Numbered from the stretch's first letter, positions 1 to 8,700 are shown. The stretch: 43,767 nucleotides of DNA from Actinomycetes bacterium (GCA_021799875.1 JAJYZP010000011.1:1-43767); one strand, 5' to 3'. Numbers and translations are program-made. Notes: generated by a model from the letters alone, not told the origin.

Positions 1-195
1 GGCCCGTGGAGCGCTCATATGTTTTTGATCTTTCATCTGGGGCGGCTCGATATATGGCCGAGCGGTGATCTCGGGGTGAGAAAGGGGCTGAGTCGACTTC
101 TCGAAGCTCCTGCGATACTTGGGCCTCAAGAAACACAGCTTCACGGTGAGCGATGGAGGCCCTATCGAACGATAGCAGCGTGGTATCTCTGGCGT

Positions 196-708
196 CTAGC
201 TGATGGTGGTTGAGCGCCTGGCTCGAGTCAGCATGCATTGCATGAGCGCAATGTCGATCCACTGGCCGAACTTGCGGCCCACTTCTTGTTCAATGCCGAC
301 GAGCTGAAATCCACAGCTTCGATGGAGTTCTAGCGAGGCAGACTGCGTTGCAACGACCCGTGCCATGCAACTATGAAATCCGAGTGTCGCTGCGGAGTTC
401 AAGAGTCCAGTCAGTAGGAGGCGTCCTACCCCGAGCCGACGAGCATCTCTATGCACGTAGATTGAGTTCTCAACCGTCGATGAGTAGCCAGGGCGAGGTC
501 GGTACGGACTGAGGGAGGCGAAGCCGATGACGACTCCCTCTGAAACGCAGACCAAAGCGGTGTGGATTCCGCTGTGCTCCTGCATCCACTGGTCTTGAGC
601 CTCTCGAGAGCGAGGAACGAGGTCTAAAGTCGCAACGGAACCTCGCACCTCGTGGTTGTAGATCTCTCTGATCGCTTCGGCGTCGTTGGGCTCGATCCCG
701 CGTACCAT
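196..708 (-). CDS. GNAT N-acetyltransferase, phosphinothricin/methionine-sulfoximine acetyltransferase-like
   Basis: This is a single-domain GNAT enzyme of about 170 residues that should transfer acetyl from acetyl-CoA to a small amine. The acetyl-CoA loop is visible as RRLGVGR near residue 90, preceded by the YVHRDAR strand. It is followed by the SLELHRSCGF helix-strand and a C-terminal GRKFGQWID segment. That combination is typical of the PAT/Bar subgroup (established family knowledge), whose members acetylate phosphinothricin, methionine sulfoximine or related amino-acid analogues; the actual substrate is not predictable. A GTG lies one codon upstream at 711, but AGGT sits about 6 bases before the ATG at 708, so the ATG is preferred. 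The gene is divergent from the tRNA-Thr gene and has no evident operon partner. Confidence 0.85.
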   Translation of the reverse strand: MVRGIEPNDAEAIREIYNHEVRGSVATLDLVPRSREAQDQWMQEHSGIHTALVCVSEGVVIGFASLSPYRPRPGYSSTVENSIYVHRDARRLGVGRLLLTGLLNSAATLGFHSCMARVVATQSASLELHRSCGFQLVGIEQEVGRKFGQWIDIALMQCMLTRARRSTTIS

Positions 709-778
709 CACGACCTAAGTGTAGAGGTAAGCGGAAGCAGGGGCAGGCGATTCGACGAAGACCGAAGAGTGTACGAAC

Positions 779-806
779 TTGACCCTTTGAAACGCTACAC
801 TACTAA
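779..806 (+). promoter_or_regulatory. Putative promoter of tRNA-Thr/tRNA-Met
   Basis: TTGACC (779-784) is a near-consensus -35 hexamer. A 16-bp spacer leads to a weaker -10 candidate, TACTAA (801-806). Transcription would start a few bases before the tRNA-Thr 5' end at 815. The -10 is poor, so this is a tentative call from pattern and position only. Confidence 0.35.
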
Positions 807-814
807 GGTCTGTT

Positions 815-890
815 GCCCCCTTAGCTCAGTAGGCAGAGCACAGCCATGGTAAGGCTGGTGTCGTCGGTTCGATTCCGACAGGGGGCTCCA
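815..890 (+). tRNA. tRNA-Thr (anticodon GGU)
   Basis: A complete cloverleaf can be folded by eye. The acceptor arm GCCCCCT pairs with AGGGGGC, the anticodon stem CAGCC pairs with GGCTG around loop ATGGTAA (anticodon GGT), and the T arm is GTCGG/CCGAC with a TTCGATT loop. The 3' CCA is encoded. It reads ACC (and ACU by wobble) codons. It lies one base upstream of tRNA-Met, so the two are almost certainly one transcript. tRNA-Thr and tRNA-Met before rpmG is an arrangement known from other actinobacteria. Confidence 0.95.
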
Positions 891-891
891 T

Positions 892-968
892 GGCGGCGTA
901 GCTCAGCTGGTCAGAGCACACGGCTCATAATCGTGGGGTCGTCGGTTCAAGTCCGACCGCCGCTACCA
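892..968 (+). tRNA. tRNA-Met (anticodon CAU), elongator type
   Basis: The cloverleaf has acceptor GGCGGCG pairing with CGCCGCT (first pair G-U), anticodon stem CACGG/TCGTG with loop CTCATAA (anticodon CAT), T arm GTCGG/CCGAC, and an encoded CCA. It lacks the initiator hallmarks: the 1-72 position is not a C-A mismatch and there is no run of three G-C pairs next to the anticodon loop. Elongator tRNA-Met is therefore the best call. A lysidine-modified tRNA-Ile2 also carries a CAT gene anticodon and cannot be fully excluded. Confidence 0.9.
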
Positions 969-1014
969 TGTTCGAGGTTGATAGAGGGTCTCTGAGGTTG
1001 CTGCCGTCGGTTGT

Positions 1015-1063
1015 GGTCTCCTCAGGCGATGCTCGATGTAAAACGTGCTAAACTCAGGAGACC
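1015..1063 (+). promoter_or_regulatory. Possible rpmG promoter framed by an inverted repeat
   Basis: An extended -10 element (TGC followed by TAAACT, 1046-1054) lies about 50 bases before rpmG. It sits between perfect 8-bp inverted arms, GGTCTCCT (1015-1022) and AGGAGACC (1056-1063). No good -35 is visible, as expected if the extended -10 carries recognition. The arms could be an operator or an RNA stem in a transcript continuing from the tRNAs. Function is inferred from position. Confidence 0.25.
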
Positions 1064-1102
1064 TTTCGAACGTCGTGGACGTCTGAGTAACGGAGTTGAA
1101 CT

Positions 1103-1267
1103 ATGGCGAAGAATGAGAAACGAGTCAAGGTTACGCTCGCTTGTGAGGACTGCAAGCGACGAAACTATATCACGACGAAGAATAGGCAGAATGATCGAGA
1201 GCGAATCGAGATGAAGAAGTTCTGTCAGTGGGATCGTCGCCACACCTTACATAAAGAGACAAGGTAG
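1103..1267 (+). CDS. rpmG: 50S ribosomal protein L33
   Basis: This 54-residue protein is a component of the large subunit near the E site. Its sequence follows the L33 pattern: a basic N-terminus, CEDC at residues 14-17, the NYITTKN turn, and an ending of [15 protein letters not shown]. Three cysteines (14, 17 and 41) are present; the fourth ligand of a classical CxxC...CxxC zinc ribbon is missing. The ATG is preceded by CGGAG at a suitable distance. The gene follows tRNA-Thr and tRNA-Met, the usual actinobacterial context for an rpmG near secE-nusG. Confidence 0.93.
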   Translation: MAKNEKRVKVTLACEDCKRRNYITTKNRQNDRERIEMKKFCQWDRRHTLHKETR

Positions 1268-1275
1268 TAGCGAAC

Positions 1276-1893
1276 GTGGTGCGGGAGATCAATTCCAGCG
1301 ACCACGTATCGGAGGACCGAGCAGCATGTGATGAGCTTGAGAGTCAGCCGGAGCACAACTTTGACGAATTGGTTCGCAGCACCTATAAGTCGAGCTTAGC
1401 GCTCGCTGTTCGGTTGGTTGGGAATCTCGAAGACGCCTCTGACGTGATTCAGGATGCATATCTCAAGGCGTATCGAGCAATCGGTAGTTTCCGCGGAGAG
1501 GCCTCCTTCGAAACCTGGTTTCATCGAATCGTTTCGAATACCGCTTTCAGTTTTCGGCATCGGCGAGGGCGACGTAGCGCAAGAGAGTCTGCTTCGATGG
1601 TAGAGGCGGCTCATGAGTGGACCGGTGTATTAGAGAGTGACACTGTCTCGGTCGTGAGCTCGGCAAAAATCGATCTTGAGCGAGCTCTTGCTAAGTTGCC
1701 CAGCCGTCTGACCTCGGTAATCATTCTGAAAGATCTCTATGGCCTTTCTCATCGGGAGATAGCGGAAAAGCTCCAGATTACGGAAGCTACGGCCAAGGTG
1801 TGGTTGCACCGAGGTCGAAAACGCCTTGGCGAGCTGGTCGGAGACCACGAGCGAGGGCAGGAGGATGATCCGGATCATCGCAGTGCGGCCTAA
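1276..1893 (+). CDS. ECF-type RNA polymerase sigma factor, orphan
   Basis: This 205-residue protein has the two-domain ECF layout. Region 2 (about residues 30-100) contains GNLEDASDVIQDAYLKAY and the FETWFHRIVSNTA helix that engages the -10 element. Region 4 (about 135-190) contains LPSRLTSVIILKDLYGLSHREIA and a helix-turn-helix ending in WLHRGRKRL. Region 3 is absent, as is normal for the group. The start is GTG 8 bases after rpmG. The next feature is tRNA-Trp, so no co-transcribed anti-sigma factor exists here and its signal is unknown. An ECF gene between rpmG and tRNA-Trp/secE is unusual in my knowledge of actinobacterial gene order. Confidence 0.9.
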   Translation: MVREINSSDHVSEDRAACDELESQPEHNFDELVRSTYKSSLALAVRLVGNLEDASDVIQDAYLKAYRAIGSFRGEASFETWFHRIVSNTAFSFRHRRGRRSARESASMVEAAHEWTGVLESDTVSVVSSAKIDLERALAKLPSRLTSVIILKDLYGLSHREIAEKLQITEATAKVWLHRGRKRLGELVGDHERGQEDDPDHRSAA

Positions 1894-1981
1894 GGCAGCG
1901 GCCTTCGTCTCCGGCTGCACTGATGTCGTGAGCGAGGGCTTCACGTTTACTCTTCTGAGGGAGGTTTGACCAGATCCCCTT

Positions 1982-2006
1982 GCTCTTGCACCAGAGCCTT
2001 TTCTTT
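1982..2006 (+). terminator. Weak candidate terminator after the sigma factor gene
   Basis: GCTCT (1982-1986) pairs with AGAGC (1993-1997) around a 6-base loop, followed by CTTTTCTTT. The tail is T-rich but the stem is only 5 bp, so this is a tentative call. It falls between the sigma gene and the tRNA-Trp -10 element. Confidence 0.25.
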
Positions 2007-2013
2007 CGAATCC

Positions 2014-2022
2014 TGCTAGTAT
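2014..2022 (+). promoter_or_regulatory. Extended -10 element upstream of tRNA-Trp
   Basis: TGC followed by TAGTAT (hexamer at 2017-2022) forms an extended -10 that would start transcription about 8 bases before the tRNA-Trp 5' end. No clear -35 is seen at the usual spacing. It would drive tRNA-Trp and probably secE-nusG. Confidence 0.3.
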
Positions 2023-2036
2023 TCTTTGGTTGACAT

Positions 2037-2109
2037 AGGGTAGTAGCTCAATTGGTAGAGCACCGGTCTCCAAAACCGGGTGTTGGGGGTTCGAGTCCCT
2101 CCTGCCCTG
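2037..2109 (+). tRNA. tRNA-Trp (anticodon CCA)
   Basis: The acceptor AGGGTAG pairs with CTGCCCT, the anticodon stem CCGGT/ACCGG encloses loop CTCCAAA (anticodon CCA), and the T arm is GGGGG/CCCTC with a TTCGAGT loop. The discriminator is G. The 3' CCA is not encoded, unlike in the two upstream tRNAs. It lies 29 bases before secE, the conserved tRNA-Trp-secE-nusG order of actinobacteria. Confidence 0.95.
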
Positions 2110-2138
2110 CTGGAATGACGGCGAGATAGAGGTAGGAC

Positions 2139-2438
2139 GTGAATCGCGAGACGAAGCGTATGATGCAGCGCCAAGGTCAGCTCGACGAGAGCGGGCAGCC
2201 CGCCACGCAGCGGACTGCGTCTGGACCGACGCGTCGGAGTGTTCCCGAGGGCCAGAGGCGAGGTATTCGAGAGTACTTCAAGAATGTCCGGAGTGAACTG
2301 CGGAAGGTCAATTGGCCGTCTCGAAGTGACGTCTTGAACTACTCCTCAGTCGTGATGATCTCGCTGATCGTAGTGATATCGTTGATCTTTGGGTTGAACT
2401 ACATCTTCTCCAAGGCCGTGTTTTTCCTCTTCAAGTAA
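2139..2438 (+). CDS. secE: Preprotein translocase subunit SecE
   Basis: SecE clamps the two halves of SecY in the plasma-membrane protein channel. This 99-residue form has the single-span architecture of Gram-positive SecE: a hydrophilic N-terminus, an amphipathic segment, the conserved RSELRKVNWP motif at 51-60, and one transmembrane helix at about 68-90. The start is GTG after AGAGGTAGG. The gene is followed 17 bases later by nusG. Confidence 0.96.
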   Translation: MNRETKRMMQRQGQLDESGQPATQRTASGPTRRSVPEGQRRGIREYFKNVRSELRKVNWPSRSDVLNYSSVVMISLIVVISLIFGLNYIFSKAVFFLFK

Positions 2439-2455
2439 GGGTGCAAGCTAGTTAG

Positions 2456-3184
2456 ATGGTGGTAGCAGTGGAGGATCAGTTCGATTCAGGAGAGTCTGTG
2501 GAGAACGATGAGGAGGTCGCGCCTGTCGACGAGACTCTAAGAGAGGACGGAGACCTCGGCGAAGATTCGTTGGCTGGTGTGCTCAGTGAGGACGACTCCT
2601 TTGAGGAAGAGTTTGAGTTCGAGGAAAGCCCCTTTGATCGTCCGGGAGACTGGTACGTCATCCATTGTTACGCTGGCTACGAGAACAAGGTAAAGTCCAA
2701 CATCGCAGCCGTAGCGAAATCACGTGATATGGAAGACTTGATCTTCGAAGTGGAGATTCCGGTCGAAGACGTAACCGAGGTTAAAAACGGTAAGAAGGTA
2801 ACCCTTCAAAAAAAGGTCTATCCAGGCTACATCATGGTCCGGTGCTACATGGATGATGATGTTTGGTCGGCTATCCGGAATACTCCGGGTGTGACCTCAT
2901 TTGTCGGATTGGCTTCGCAGCCGACTCCGCTCCCTCGTCAAGAGGTGGAGTCAATGTTTGGCTACGTGGTCGGTCGGCCGTCGAACACGGAGCCAAGGAA
3001 GGTCAAGCCTAAGGTCGACTTTGAGATCGGAGAAACTATCCGAGTTAAAGAAGGTCCGCTCGCAGACTTTTCTGGTCAAATATCTGAGATCAATGATGAT
3101 CAACTCAAGTTGAAGGTACTCTTTAACATTTTTGGTCGAGAAACTCCGGTCGAATTGGAGTTCTCTCAGGTCTCGAAGCTGTAA
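2456..3184 (+). CDS. nusG: Transcription termination/antitermination factor NusG
   Basis: NusG binds the RNA polymerase clamp, modulates pausing and links polymerase to Rho or to ribosomal S10. The NGN domain starts with [15 protein letters not shown] near residue 65 and contains the [10 protein letters not shown] core. The KOW domain occupies about 189-242 and contains [12 protein letters not shown] 64-residue acidic N-terminal extension rich in Glu and Asp precedes the NGN domain; such extensions are known in actinobacterial NusG but are absent from the E. coli protein. The ATG has a weak Shine-Dalgarno, and an in-frame GTG at 2468 is a possible alternative start. Confidence 0.96.
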   Translation: MVVAVEDQFDSGESVENDEEVAPVDETLREDGDLGEDSLAGVLSEDDSFEEEFEFEESPFDRPGDWYVIHCYAGYENKVKSNIAAVAKSRDMEDLIFEVEIPVEDVTEVKNGKKVTLQKKVYPGYIMVRCYMDDDVWSAIRNTPGVTSFVGLASQPTPLPRQEVESMFGYVVGRPSNTEPRKVKPKVDFEIGETIRVKEGPLADFSGQISEINDDQLKLKVLFNIFGRETPVELEFSQVSKL

Positions 3185-3219
3185 TCTCGTAAGGTTATCT
3201 TTTTGGAAGTGAGTCAGTA

Positions 3220-3654
3220 ATGGCAAAGCGGCGCGTTACCGCAATAGTTAAAATCAATCTTCCAGCGGGTTCGGCCACACCGGCACCGCCGGTTGGTACG
3301 GCTCTTGGGCCTCACGGAATCCAGACCATGGAGTTTGTGAAGCAGTACAACGCTGCGACTGAGTCTCAGCGTGGCCAAGTGATACCGGTTGAAGTGACGA
3401 TCTACGATGATCGCTCTTTTACCTTTATACTGAAAACTCCTCCAACGCCGGTCTTATTGCGGCAGGCTGCGGGGGTGGAGAAGGGTTCGGCGACGAACGC
3501 TGTTGTGACAGTTGGTACTGTCACAAGGGATCAGATCGCCGAGATCGCTAAGACCAAGTTGCAGGACTTGAATGCTTACGATCTTGATGCCGCTATTCGT
3601 CAGGTGGAAGGTACCGCCCGTTCGATGGGAATCAAGGTCGCGAGCAACGACTGA
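3220..3654 (+). CDS. rplK: 50S ribosomal protein L11
   Basis: L11 forms the stalk base and GTPase-associated centre with 23S helices 43/44, the thiostrepton site. The 144-residue length is normal. The N-terminal domain carries the proline-rich [12 protein letters not shown] loop and GPHGI. The C-terminal RNA-binding domain includes GVEKGS and the final [12 protein letters not shown]. The ATG follows GGAAGTGAG. rplA follows about 30 bases later, the standard L11-L1 pair. Confidence 0.97.
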   Translation: MAKRRVTAIVKINLPAGSATPAPPVGTALGPHGIQTMEFVKQYNAATESQRGQVIPVEVTIYDDRSFTFILKTPPTPVLLRQAAGVEKGSATNAVVTVGTVTRDQIAEIAKTKLQDLNAYDLDAAIRQVEGTARSMGIKVASND

Positions 3655-3683
3655 CTGCTGAATGATTGGGAGATCGTAAAGAT

Positions 3684-4421
3684 ATGACTACGAATACGAA
3701 GGCCCGTAAGGCCCAAGATGCTCTCATTGAGCACGATAAGCTCTATTCCCCGACTGAAGCGGTGCCTCTGGTCAAGAAGGTTGCACGGGCTAAGTTCGAT
3801 GAATCCGTCGAGCTCTCCGTTCGTCTGGGCGTTGATCCCCGGAAGGCGGATCAAATAGTTCGAGGCACCGTTGGTTTACCAGCTGGGACTGGTCGCACGG
3901 TGCGTGTGGCCGTTTTTGCTGCCGGTGATGCCGCTGCGGCGGCTCGTGACGCCGGCGCGGATGTGGTCGGTTCTGACGATCTGGTTGCGCGAATCGAGAA
4001 GGAAGGCTTTCTCGATTTTGATATAGCAATCGCGACACCGGACCTCATGGGTCAGGTCGGTCGCTTAGGTAAGGTTCTTGGGCCACGTGGGCTTATGCCG
4101 AACCCGAAGACGGGTACCGTCACCACCGACGTTGCGCGGGCGGTCTCTGAGTTCAAGGCGGGCCGAGTTGAATATCGGACCGACAAGGTAGGCATTGTCC
4201 ATCTACCGATTGGCAAGGTCTCATTCCCACCTGCTGATCTTGCGCGAAACTTTCGAGCAGCTATTGAGGAGCTTCAGCGAGCGAAGCCTGCATCAGCGAA
4301 GGGTCGGTACCTTCGATCGGTTTCGATCTGTTCGACTATGGGTCCTTCTATCAAGATCGATACGAACCATATTCGTCTCACAGACGAAGATCTTGCTCTT
4401 TTAGGCGAGCAGACTGCTTAA
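3684..4421 (+). CDS. rplA: 50S ribosomal protein L1
   Basis: L1 forms the mobile stalk that helps release deacylated tRNA, and in many bacteria represses its own operon by binding mRNA. The 245 residues include the [16 protein letters not shown] strand, the [10 protein letters not shown] signature and GTVTTDVA. The frame is open from a TTG at 3666, but TTGGGAG at 3666-3672 is better read as the Shine-Dalgarno for the ATG at 3684, which also gives a normal N-terminus. No extension or truncation is evident. Confidence 0.96.
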   Translation: MTTNTKARKAQDALIEHDKLYSPTEAVPLVKKVARAKFDESVELSVRLGVDPRKADQIVRGTVGLPAGTGRTVRVAVFAAGDAAAAARDAGADVVGSDDLVARIEKEGFLDFDIAIATPDLMGQVGRLGKVLGPRGLMPNPKTGTVTTDVARAVSEFKAGRVEYRTDKVGIVHLPIGKVSFPPADLARNFRAAIEELQRAKPASAKGRYLRSVSICSTMGPSIKIDTNHIRLTDEDLALLGEQTA

Positions 4422-4568
4422 TTAGCTAAAAAAACGACTAGCGTCACAGCGTTCTACTTTTCTTGGACTTGCTGAAGAGATCCGGTGCTCATTGAGCTTA
4501 AAGGAGTGATCCGCCCGAGGAAGCGGTCTCTCCGGGTCGAGTGAGTAGTTCCCTTGCACTCGAGGAGA
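4422..4568 (+). promoter_or_regulatory. Structured rplJ leader (candidate L10-type autoregulatory leader)
   Basis: The gap before rplJ is far longer than most gaps in this cluster and is rich in complementary segments. TCGAGTG (4537-4543) pairs perfectly with CACTCGA (4557-4563), and the second arm runs into the rplJ Shine-Dalgarno GAGGAG (4562-4567). A small hairpin GCTC-ATT-GAGC and a CCGC/GCGG pair lie further upstream. L10-L12 binding to leader RNA is known to regulate rplJL in other bacteria. Assigning that role here is inference from position and from the stem that reaches the ribosome binding site. Confidence 0.4.
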
Positions 4569-4571
4569 ATG

Positions 4572-5111
4572 ATGGATAATCCAAGACCTGAAAAGGTCGC
4601 AATTGTAGATGACTTGAAGAAGAGGCTGGCAGAGAGTTCGGCGGTGCTGATCTCTGAGTATCGTGGCTTGAAGGTTTCCGAGCTTGAAGCGCTGCGACGA
4701 GATCTTCGGGCAAAAGGCGCAGAGATCAAGGTCTTCAAGAATACCTTGGTGAGAATAGCTGCGAGAGAAGGTGGCCATGAGGTAATCGAGCCACTTCTTG
4801 AGGGGCCAACGGCTCTGACTTTTGTCTCTGACGATGCTGCGGTCGTTGCAAAATCCCTTCGGGAGTTTGCACGTACTCAGCCAGCTCTCGTTATCAAGGG
4901 TGGCCTGTTAGGTGGCAAGCGCTTAGGCGTGGAGGAAACGCTGGCTCTTGCGGATCTCCCCTCTCGCGAAGTTCTGCTCGCGAGGTTGGCTGGAGGTTTC
5001 GCTGCGCCGCTACAGAGCTTCGCCGGCTTGGTGAAGGCGCTTCCGCAGAACTTCGCCTATGCACTATCTGCACTTGTGGAGAAGCGTCAGGGCGATTCGT
5101 CGACCGAATAA
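4572..5111 (+). CDS. rplJ: 50S ribosomal protein L10
   Basis: L10 anchors the L7/L12 dimers to the ribosome through a long C-terminal helix. The 179 residues begin MDNPRPEKVAIVDDLKKRL and contain the LISEYRGLKVSEL and KVFKNTLVRIA segments typical of the family. Two adjacent ATGs exist (4569 and 4572). With GAGGAG at 4562-4567, the second has the better spacing. A TTG at 4554 also opens the frame but would place the Shine-Dalgarno inside the gene. rplL follows after 74 bases. Confidence 0.96.
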   Translation: MDNPRPEKVAIVDDLKKRLAESSAVLISEYRGLKVSELEALRRDLRAKGAEIKVFKNTLVRIAAREGGHEVIEPLLEGPTALTFVSDDAAVVAKSLREFARTQPALVIKGGLLGGKRLGVEETLALADLPSREVLLARLAGGFAAPLQSFAGLVKALPQNFAYALSALVEKRQGDSSTE

Positions 5112-5185
5112 GCATCTTGTTCGTTGGGTCAAGGTTTTGATGTCATAGCCCGGAGGGGCAAAGTAGAAAAAGGAGAAAGTTGATC

Positions 5186-5572
5186 ATGGCAACCACAGAA
5201 GAGATTTTGGAGTCGATCTCGTCGATGACCGTTTTAGAGCTTTCCGAGCTCTTGAAGGCCTTCGAAGAGAAGTTCGGTGTCACGGCTGCGGCTCCAGTCG
5301 CAGTAGCTGCACCTTCCGCTGGTGGCGCTGGTGGAACCGATGCTCCGGCCGCCGAGGAGCAGGACGAGTTTGATGTCATCCTCGCCAGTGCGGGAGAGAA
5401 GAAGATCCAAGTTATCAAAGAAGTACGCACCTTGACCAGCCTCGGTCTCAAGGAGGCGAAGGATCTTGTCGATGGTGCACCGAAGCCTGTTCTCGAGAAG
5501 GTCTCGAAGGAAGACGCAGAGAAGGCGAAGGCTGCACTCGAGGGTGCAGGCGCTACAGTCGAACTCAAGTAG
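5186..5572 (+). CDS. rplL: 50S ribosomal protein L7/L12
   Basis: This 128-residue stalk protein recruits and activates translational GTPases. The N-terminal dimerisation helices (about 1-33) lead into an Ala/Pro/Gly hinge (about 35-60). The C-terminal domain contains [20 protein letters not shown] and [13 protein letters not shown], the factor-binding surface. The start is the ATG after AAAAAGGAGAAAG; a TTG two codons earlier is less likely. A strong hairpin follows at 5595-5619. Confidence 0.97.
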   Translation: MATTEEILESISSMTVLELSELLKAFEEKFGVTAAAPVAVAAPSAGGAGGTDAPAAEEQDEFDVILASAGEKKIQVIKEVRTLTSLGLKEAKDLVDGAPKPVLEKVSKEDAEKAKAALEGAGATVELK

Positions 5573-5594
5573 TTTTACGTTCGCAGTTCTTACG

Positions 5595-5623
5595 GCCGGA
5601 GATCCAAGGGATCTCCGGCTTTC
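5595..5623 (+). terminator. Intrinsic terminator/attenuator between rplL and rpoB
   Basis: GCCGGAGATCC (5595-5605) and GGATCTCCGGC (5609-5619) form a perfect 11-bp stem with a 3-base loop, followed by a short TTT. Partial termination between rplL and rpoB is known in E. coli, where it keeps polymerase subunits well below L7/L12 levels. The short T tract suggests partial rather than full termination. The next 165 bases before rpoB contain no gene and no convincing promoter. Confidence 0.75.
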
Positions 5624-5790
5624 AGGTGTCCCCGCGGCATGGACGTGTAGCTGAACGTCTATGCTGGTATTGTCGTGCGCAGTTTTCCTTCATTGGTCCC
5701 GAATGCCGGAACTTCGTCGCGCCATCTCCCAGTGCGGTTTCTAACAGTTGTATCGACGTACCCTAGTTCTAATAAAGGAGTTTCCCGTTG

Positions 5791-8700
5791 ATGTCTCGTT
5801 CAAGGTCTCCGGAGCGGTTCTCATTTGCCAATGTCGATGAAGTATTGCCGCTTCCCGACCTTATCTCGATTCAAAGAGAATCGTTCGATTGGTTTTTGAA
5901 GGAGGGGCTCGTCGAGACCTTCCGGGATATTTCGCCGATCACAGACTTCAGCGGTCAGCTTACGTTAGATCTCGAGTTCGATCCAGAAGACCCCGATCTC
6001 CGTCCACTGCCGAAGTTCACTGTTGAGGAGTGCAAGGAGCGGGACATGACGTACTCTGCTCCGATCTTCGTGCGGGCACGCTTCTTCAACCAGGCCACTT
6101 TTGAGATCAAAGAGCAGACCGTCTTCATGGGCGACTTTCCGATGATGACCGATCGTGGCACGTTCATTATCAATGGTACGGAACGTGTGGTGGTGTCACA
6201 ACTTGTGCGCTCCCCAGGAGTGTTGTTTCAAGAGGGCCGTGATCCTAAGGTCATCGTCACCGGAACGATCAATCCGTATCGGGGTGAGTGGATTGAGTTT
6301 GACGTGGAGGCCAAGCCCGGACGTGACATCAATGCTGGCGGAAGAGTTGCCCGTAAGAGGCGAGTCTCGCTCTTCACGCTGCTACGCGCGCTCGGATATA
6401 CCGATCACGAGATGCTGGATCGATTCGTTCGACATTTTGACTTCCTAGAGAATCAATGGCAGAAAGAGCGGAATGACTTTGAGACCGAAGATCTCGCTCT
6501 TCTTGAGGTCTATAAGAGAGCCCGTCCGGGTGAGCCACCGAGTGTCGATGCGGCTCGTAGCTACTTCGAGCAGGCCTTTTTCCAACCGAAACGGTATGAC
6601 CTGACCCGTGTTGGACGTTACAAACTCTCTCGGAAGCTCGGTCCTGAGCTCGTAAAGCTTTCCGAGATTTTGGGAGTTCCGCTGGAGGCGGATCCCGTTC
6701 ATCCTCATGTACTTTCGCGACCAGAGATCCTTGCTACTGCATCGTACATGTTGCACTTAGCCTCTGGAGTACCGGGCTATCGCTTTGACGATCAAGACCA
6801 CTTTGCGAATCGTAGGGTGCGTAGCGTTGGAGAGCTCATTCAAAATCAGCTGCGACTCGGGCTTTCAAGGCTCGAGCGTTTGGTCCGAGAGCGTATGACT
6901 ACTCAGGACGTTGAGGCCATCACGCCCCAGACGTTGATTAATATCCGTCCGGTTGTGGCTGCTATCAAAGAGTTCTTTGGTACGTCTCAGCTCTCGCAGT
7001 TCATGGATCAGAACAACCCGCTCTCTGGTCTTGCGCACAAGCGTCGTCTCTCCGCTTTGGGGCCTGGCGGTCTCTCTCGGGAGCGAGCCGGTTTTGAGGT
7101 TCGAGACGTGCACTCATCGCACTACGGGAGAATGTGTCCAATCGAGACTCCGGAAGGCCCAAATATCGGATTGATCGGTGCCTTGGCCTCCTACGCACGG
7201 GTGAATGAGCATGGTTTCATCGAGACGCCGTATCGAAAGGTTCACCAAGGCAGGGTCTCGGACGAGGTCGTGTATCTCGCCGCTGATGAGGAAGAAGAGT
7301 TCATCATCGCGCAGGCCTCGGCCAAGCTCGACGGCGAAGGTAACTTCGTCGAGGACAGAGTCCTCGTTCGCCGAGCGCCGCAAGGAGCGGTAGTCCGAGT
7401 AGGCGCCAACGCGGTCTCTTACGGTTCTACGTCAGAAGTGGATGTAGTGGCGCCATCGGAAGTAGACCTTATGGACATCTCGCCGAAACAGATCATCTCG
7501 GTTTCGACGTCGTTGATACCCTTTATCGAGCATGACGACGCAAACCGTGCTCTTATGGGTGCGAACATGCAGAAGCAGGCCGTTCCGCTTGTAGCTCCCG
7601 AAGCACCATATATTGGCACCGGTGTGGAGGCGCGCGCTGCTCAAGATGCCGGCGACGTACTCCTAGCCGAAGGAGTCGGCACGGTTGTTGATCTCAGCGG
7701 CGACGCAATCACGGTTGAGTATGAGGCCGGACAGACCGATCGTCTAGGCACTCCACTAGGCCGGAAGATCTACCGTCTTTCGAAGTTCAAGCGGTCAAAT
7801 CAGAATACCTGTTTGAACCAGCGAGTGCTTGTGGATCTCGGGCAGAGTCTGCAGGCCGGTGATCTTCTCGCCGATGGGCCGGCAACGCATAACGGGGAGC
7901 TGGCTCTTGGAAAGAATCTTCTCGTTGCCTTCATGCCGTGGGAGGGCTACAACTACGAAGACGCAATCATTTTGTCAGAACGTCTCGTTCGTGATGACGT
8001 CTTAACCTCGATCCACATTGAAGAGTACGAGACCGACGCACGCGACACCAAGCTCGGCGCCGAAGAGATCACTCGTGATATACCGAACCTCTCTGAGGAG
8101 ATCCTTGCAGATCTCGACGAGCGAGGTATTATTCGTGTTGGAGCAGAGGTCAGCGCTGGTGACGTCTTAGTCGGTAAGGTAACGCCAAAGGGCGAGACCG
8201 AGCTAACTCCCGAGGAGCGCCTCTTGAGGGCGATCTTTGGCGAGAAGTCTCGTGAAGTACGAGATACTTCTCTCAAGGTTCCGCACGGCGAGTCTGGGAA
8301 GGTCATTGACGTCAAGGTCTTCACCCGTGAGGACTCGGCGGAGTTGGCACCGGGAGTGAACGAGCTCGTTCGGGTCTACGTTGCGCAACGGAGGAAGATT
8401 ACTGAGGGCGACAAGCTAGCTGGGCGACACGGCAACAAGGGCGTCATCTCGAAGATTCTTCCAGTGGAAGATATGCCGTATCTTTCAGACGGTTCTCCCG
8501 TGGATATCATCTTGAATCCATTAGGTGTTCCATCCAGAATGAACGTTGGCCAGGTGCTCGAGTCCCATCTGGGCTATGCAGCTCGTTGGGGTTGGGCTGG
8601 CAACCCCGTTGCTCATGAGCCGATTCGAGGTACTGAGACCAAGACTCGTCCTAGGACCGAGCCGTCTACCTGGGTTGCGACTCCGGTGTTCGACGGTGCA

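Noticed and set aside
162-175. Small perfect palindrome CTATCG-AA-CGATAG downstream of the acetyltransferase
   Set aside because: Only 6 bp with a 2-base centre and no T tract on the minus strand; too weak to call a terminator.
19-213. A 64-codon frame at the left edge
   Set aside because: No recognisable motif or ribosome binding site; overlaps the end of the acetyltransferase gene. Nothing else could be assigned to 1-195.
1011-1243. Two frames of about 70 codons on both strands over rpmG
   Set aside because: They are shadows of the 54-codon rpmG gene, whose product clearly matches L33.
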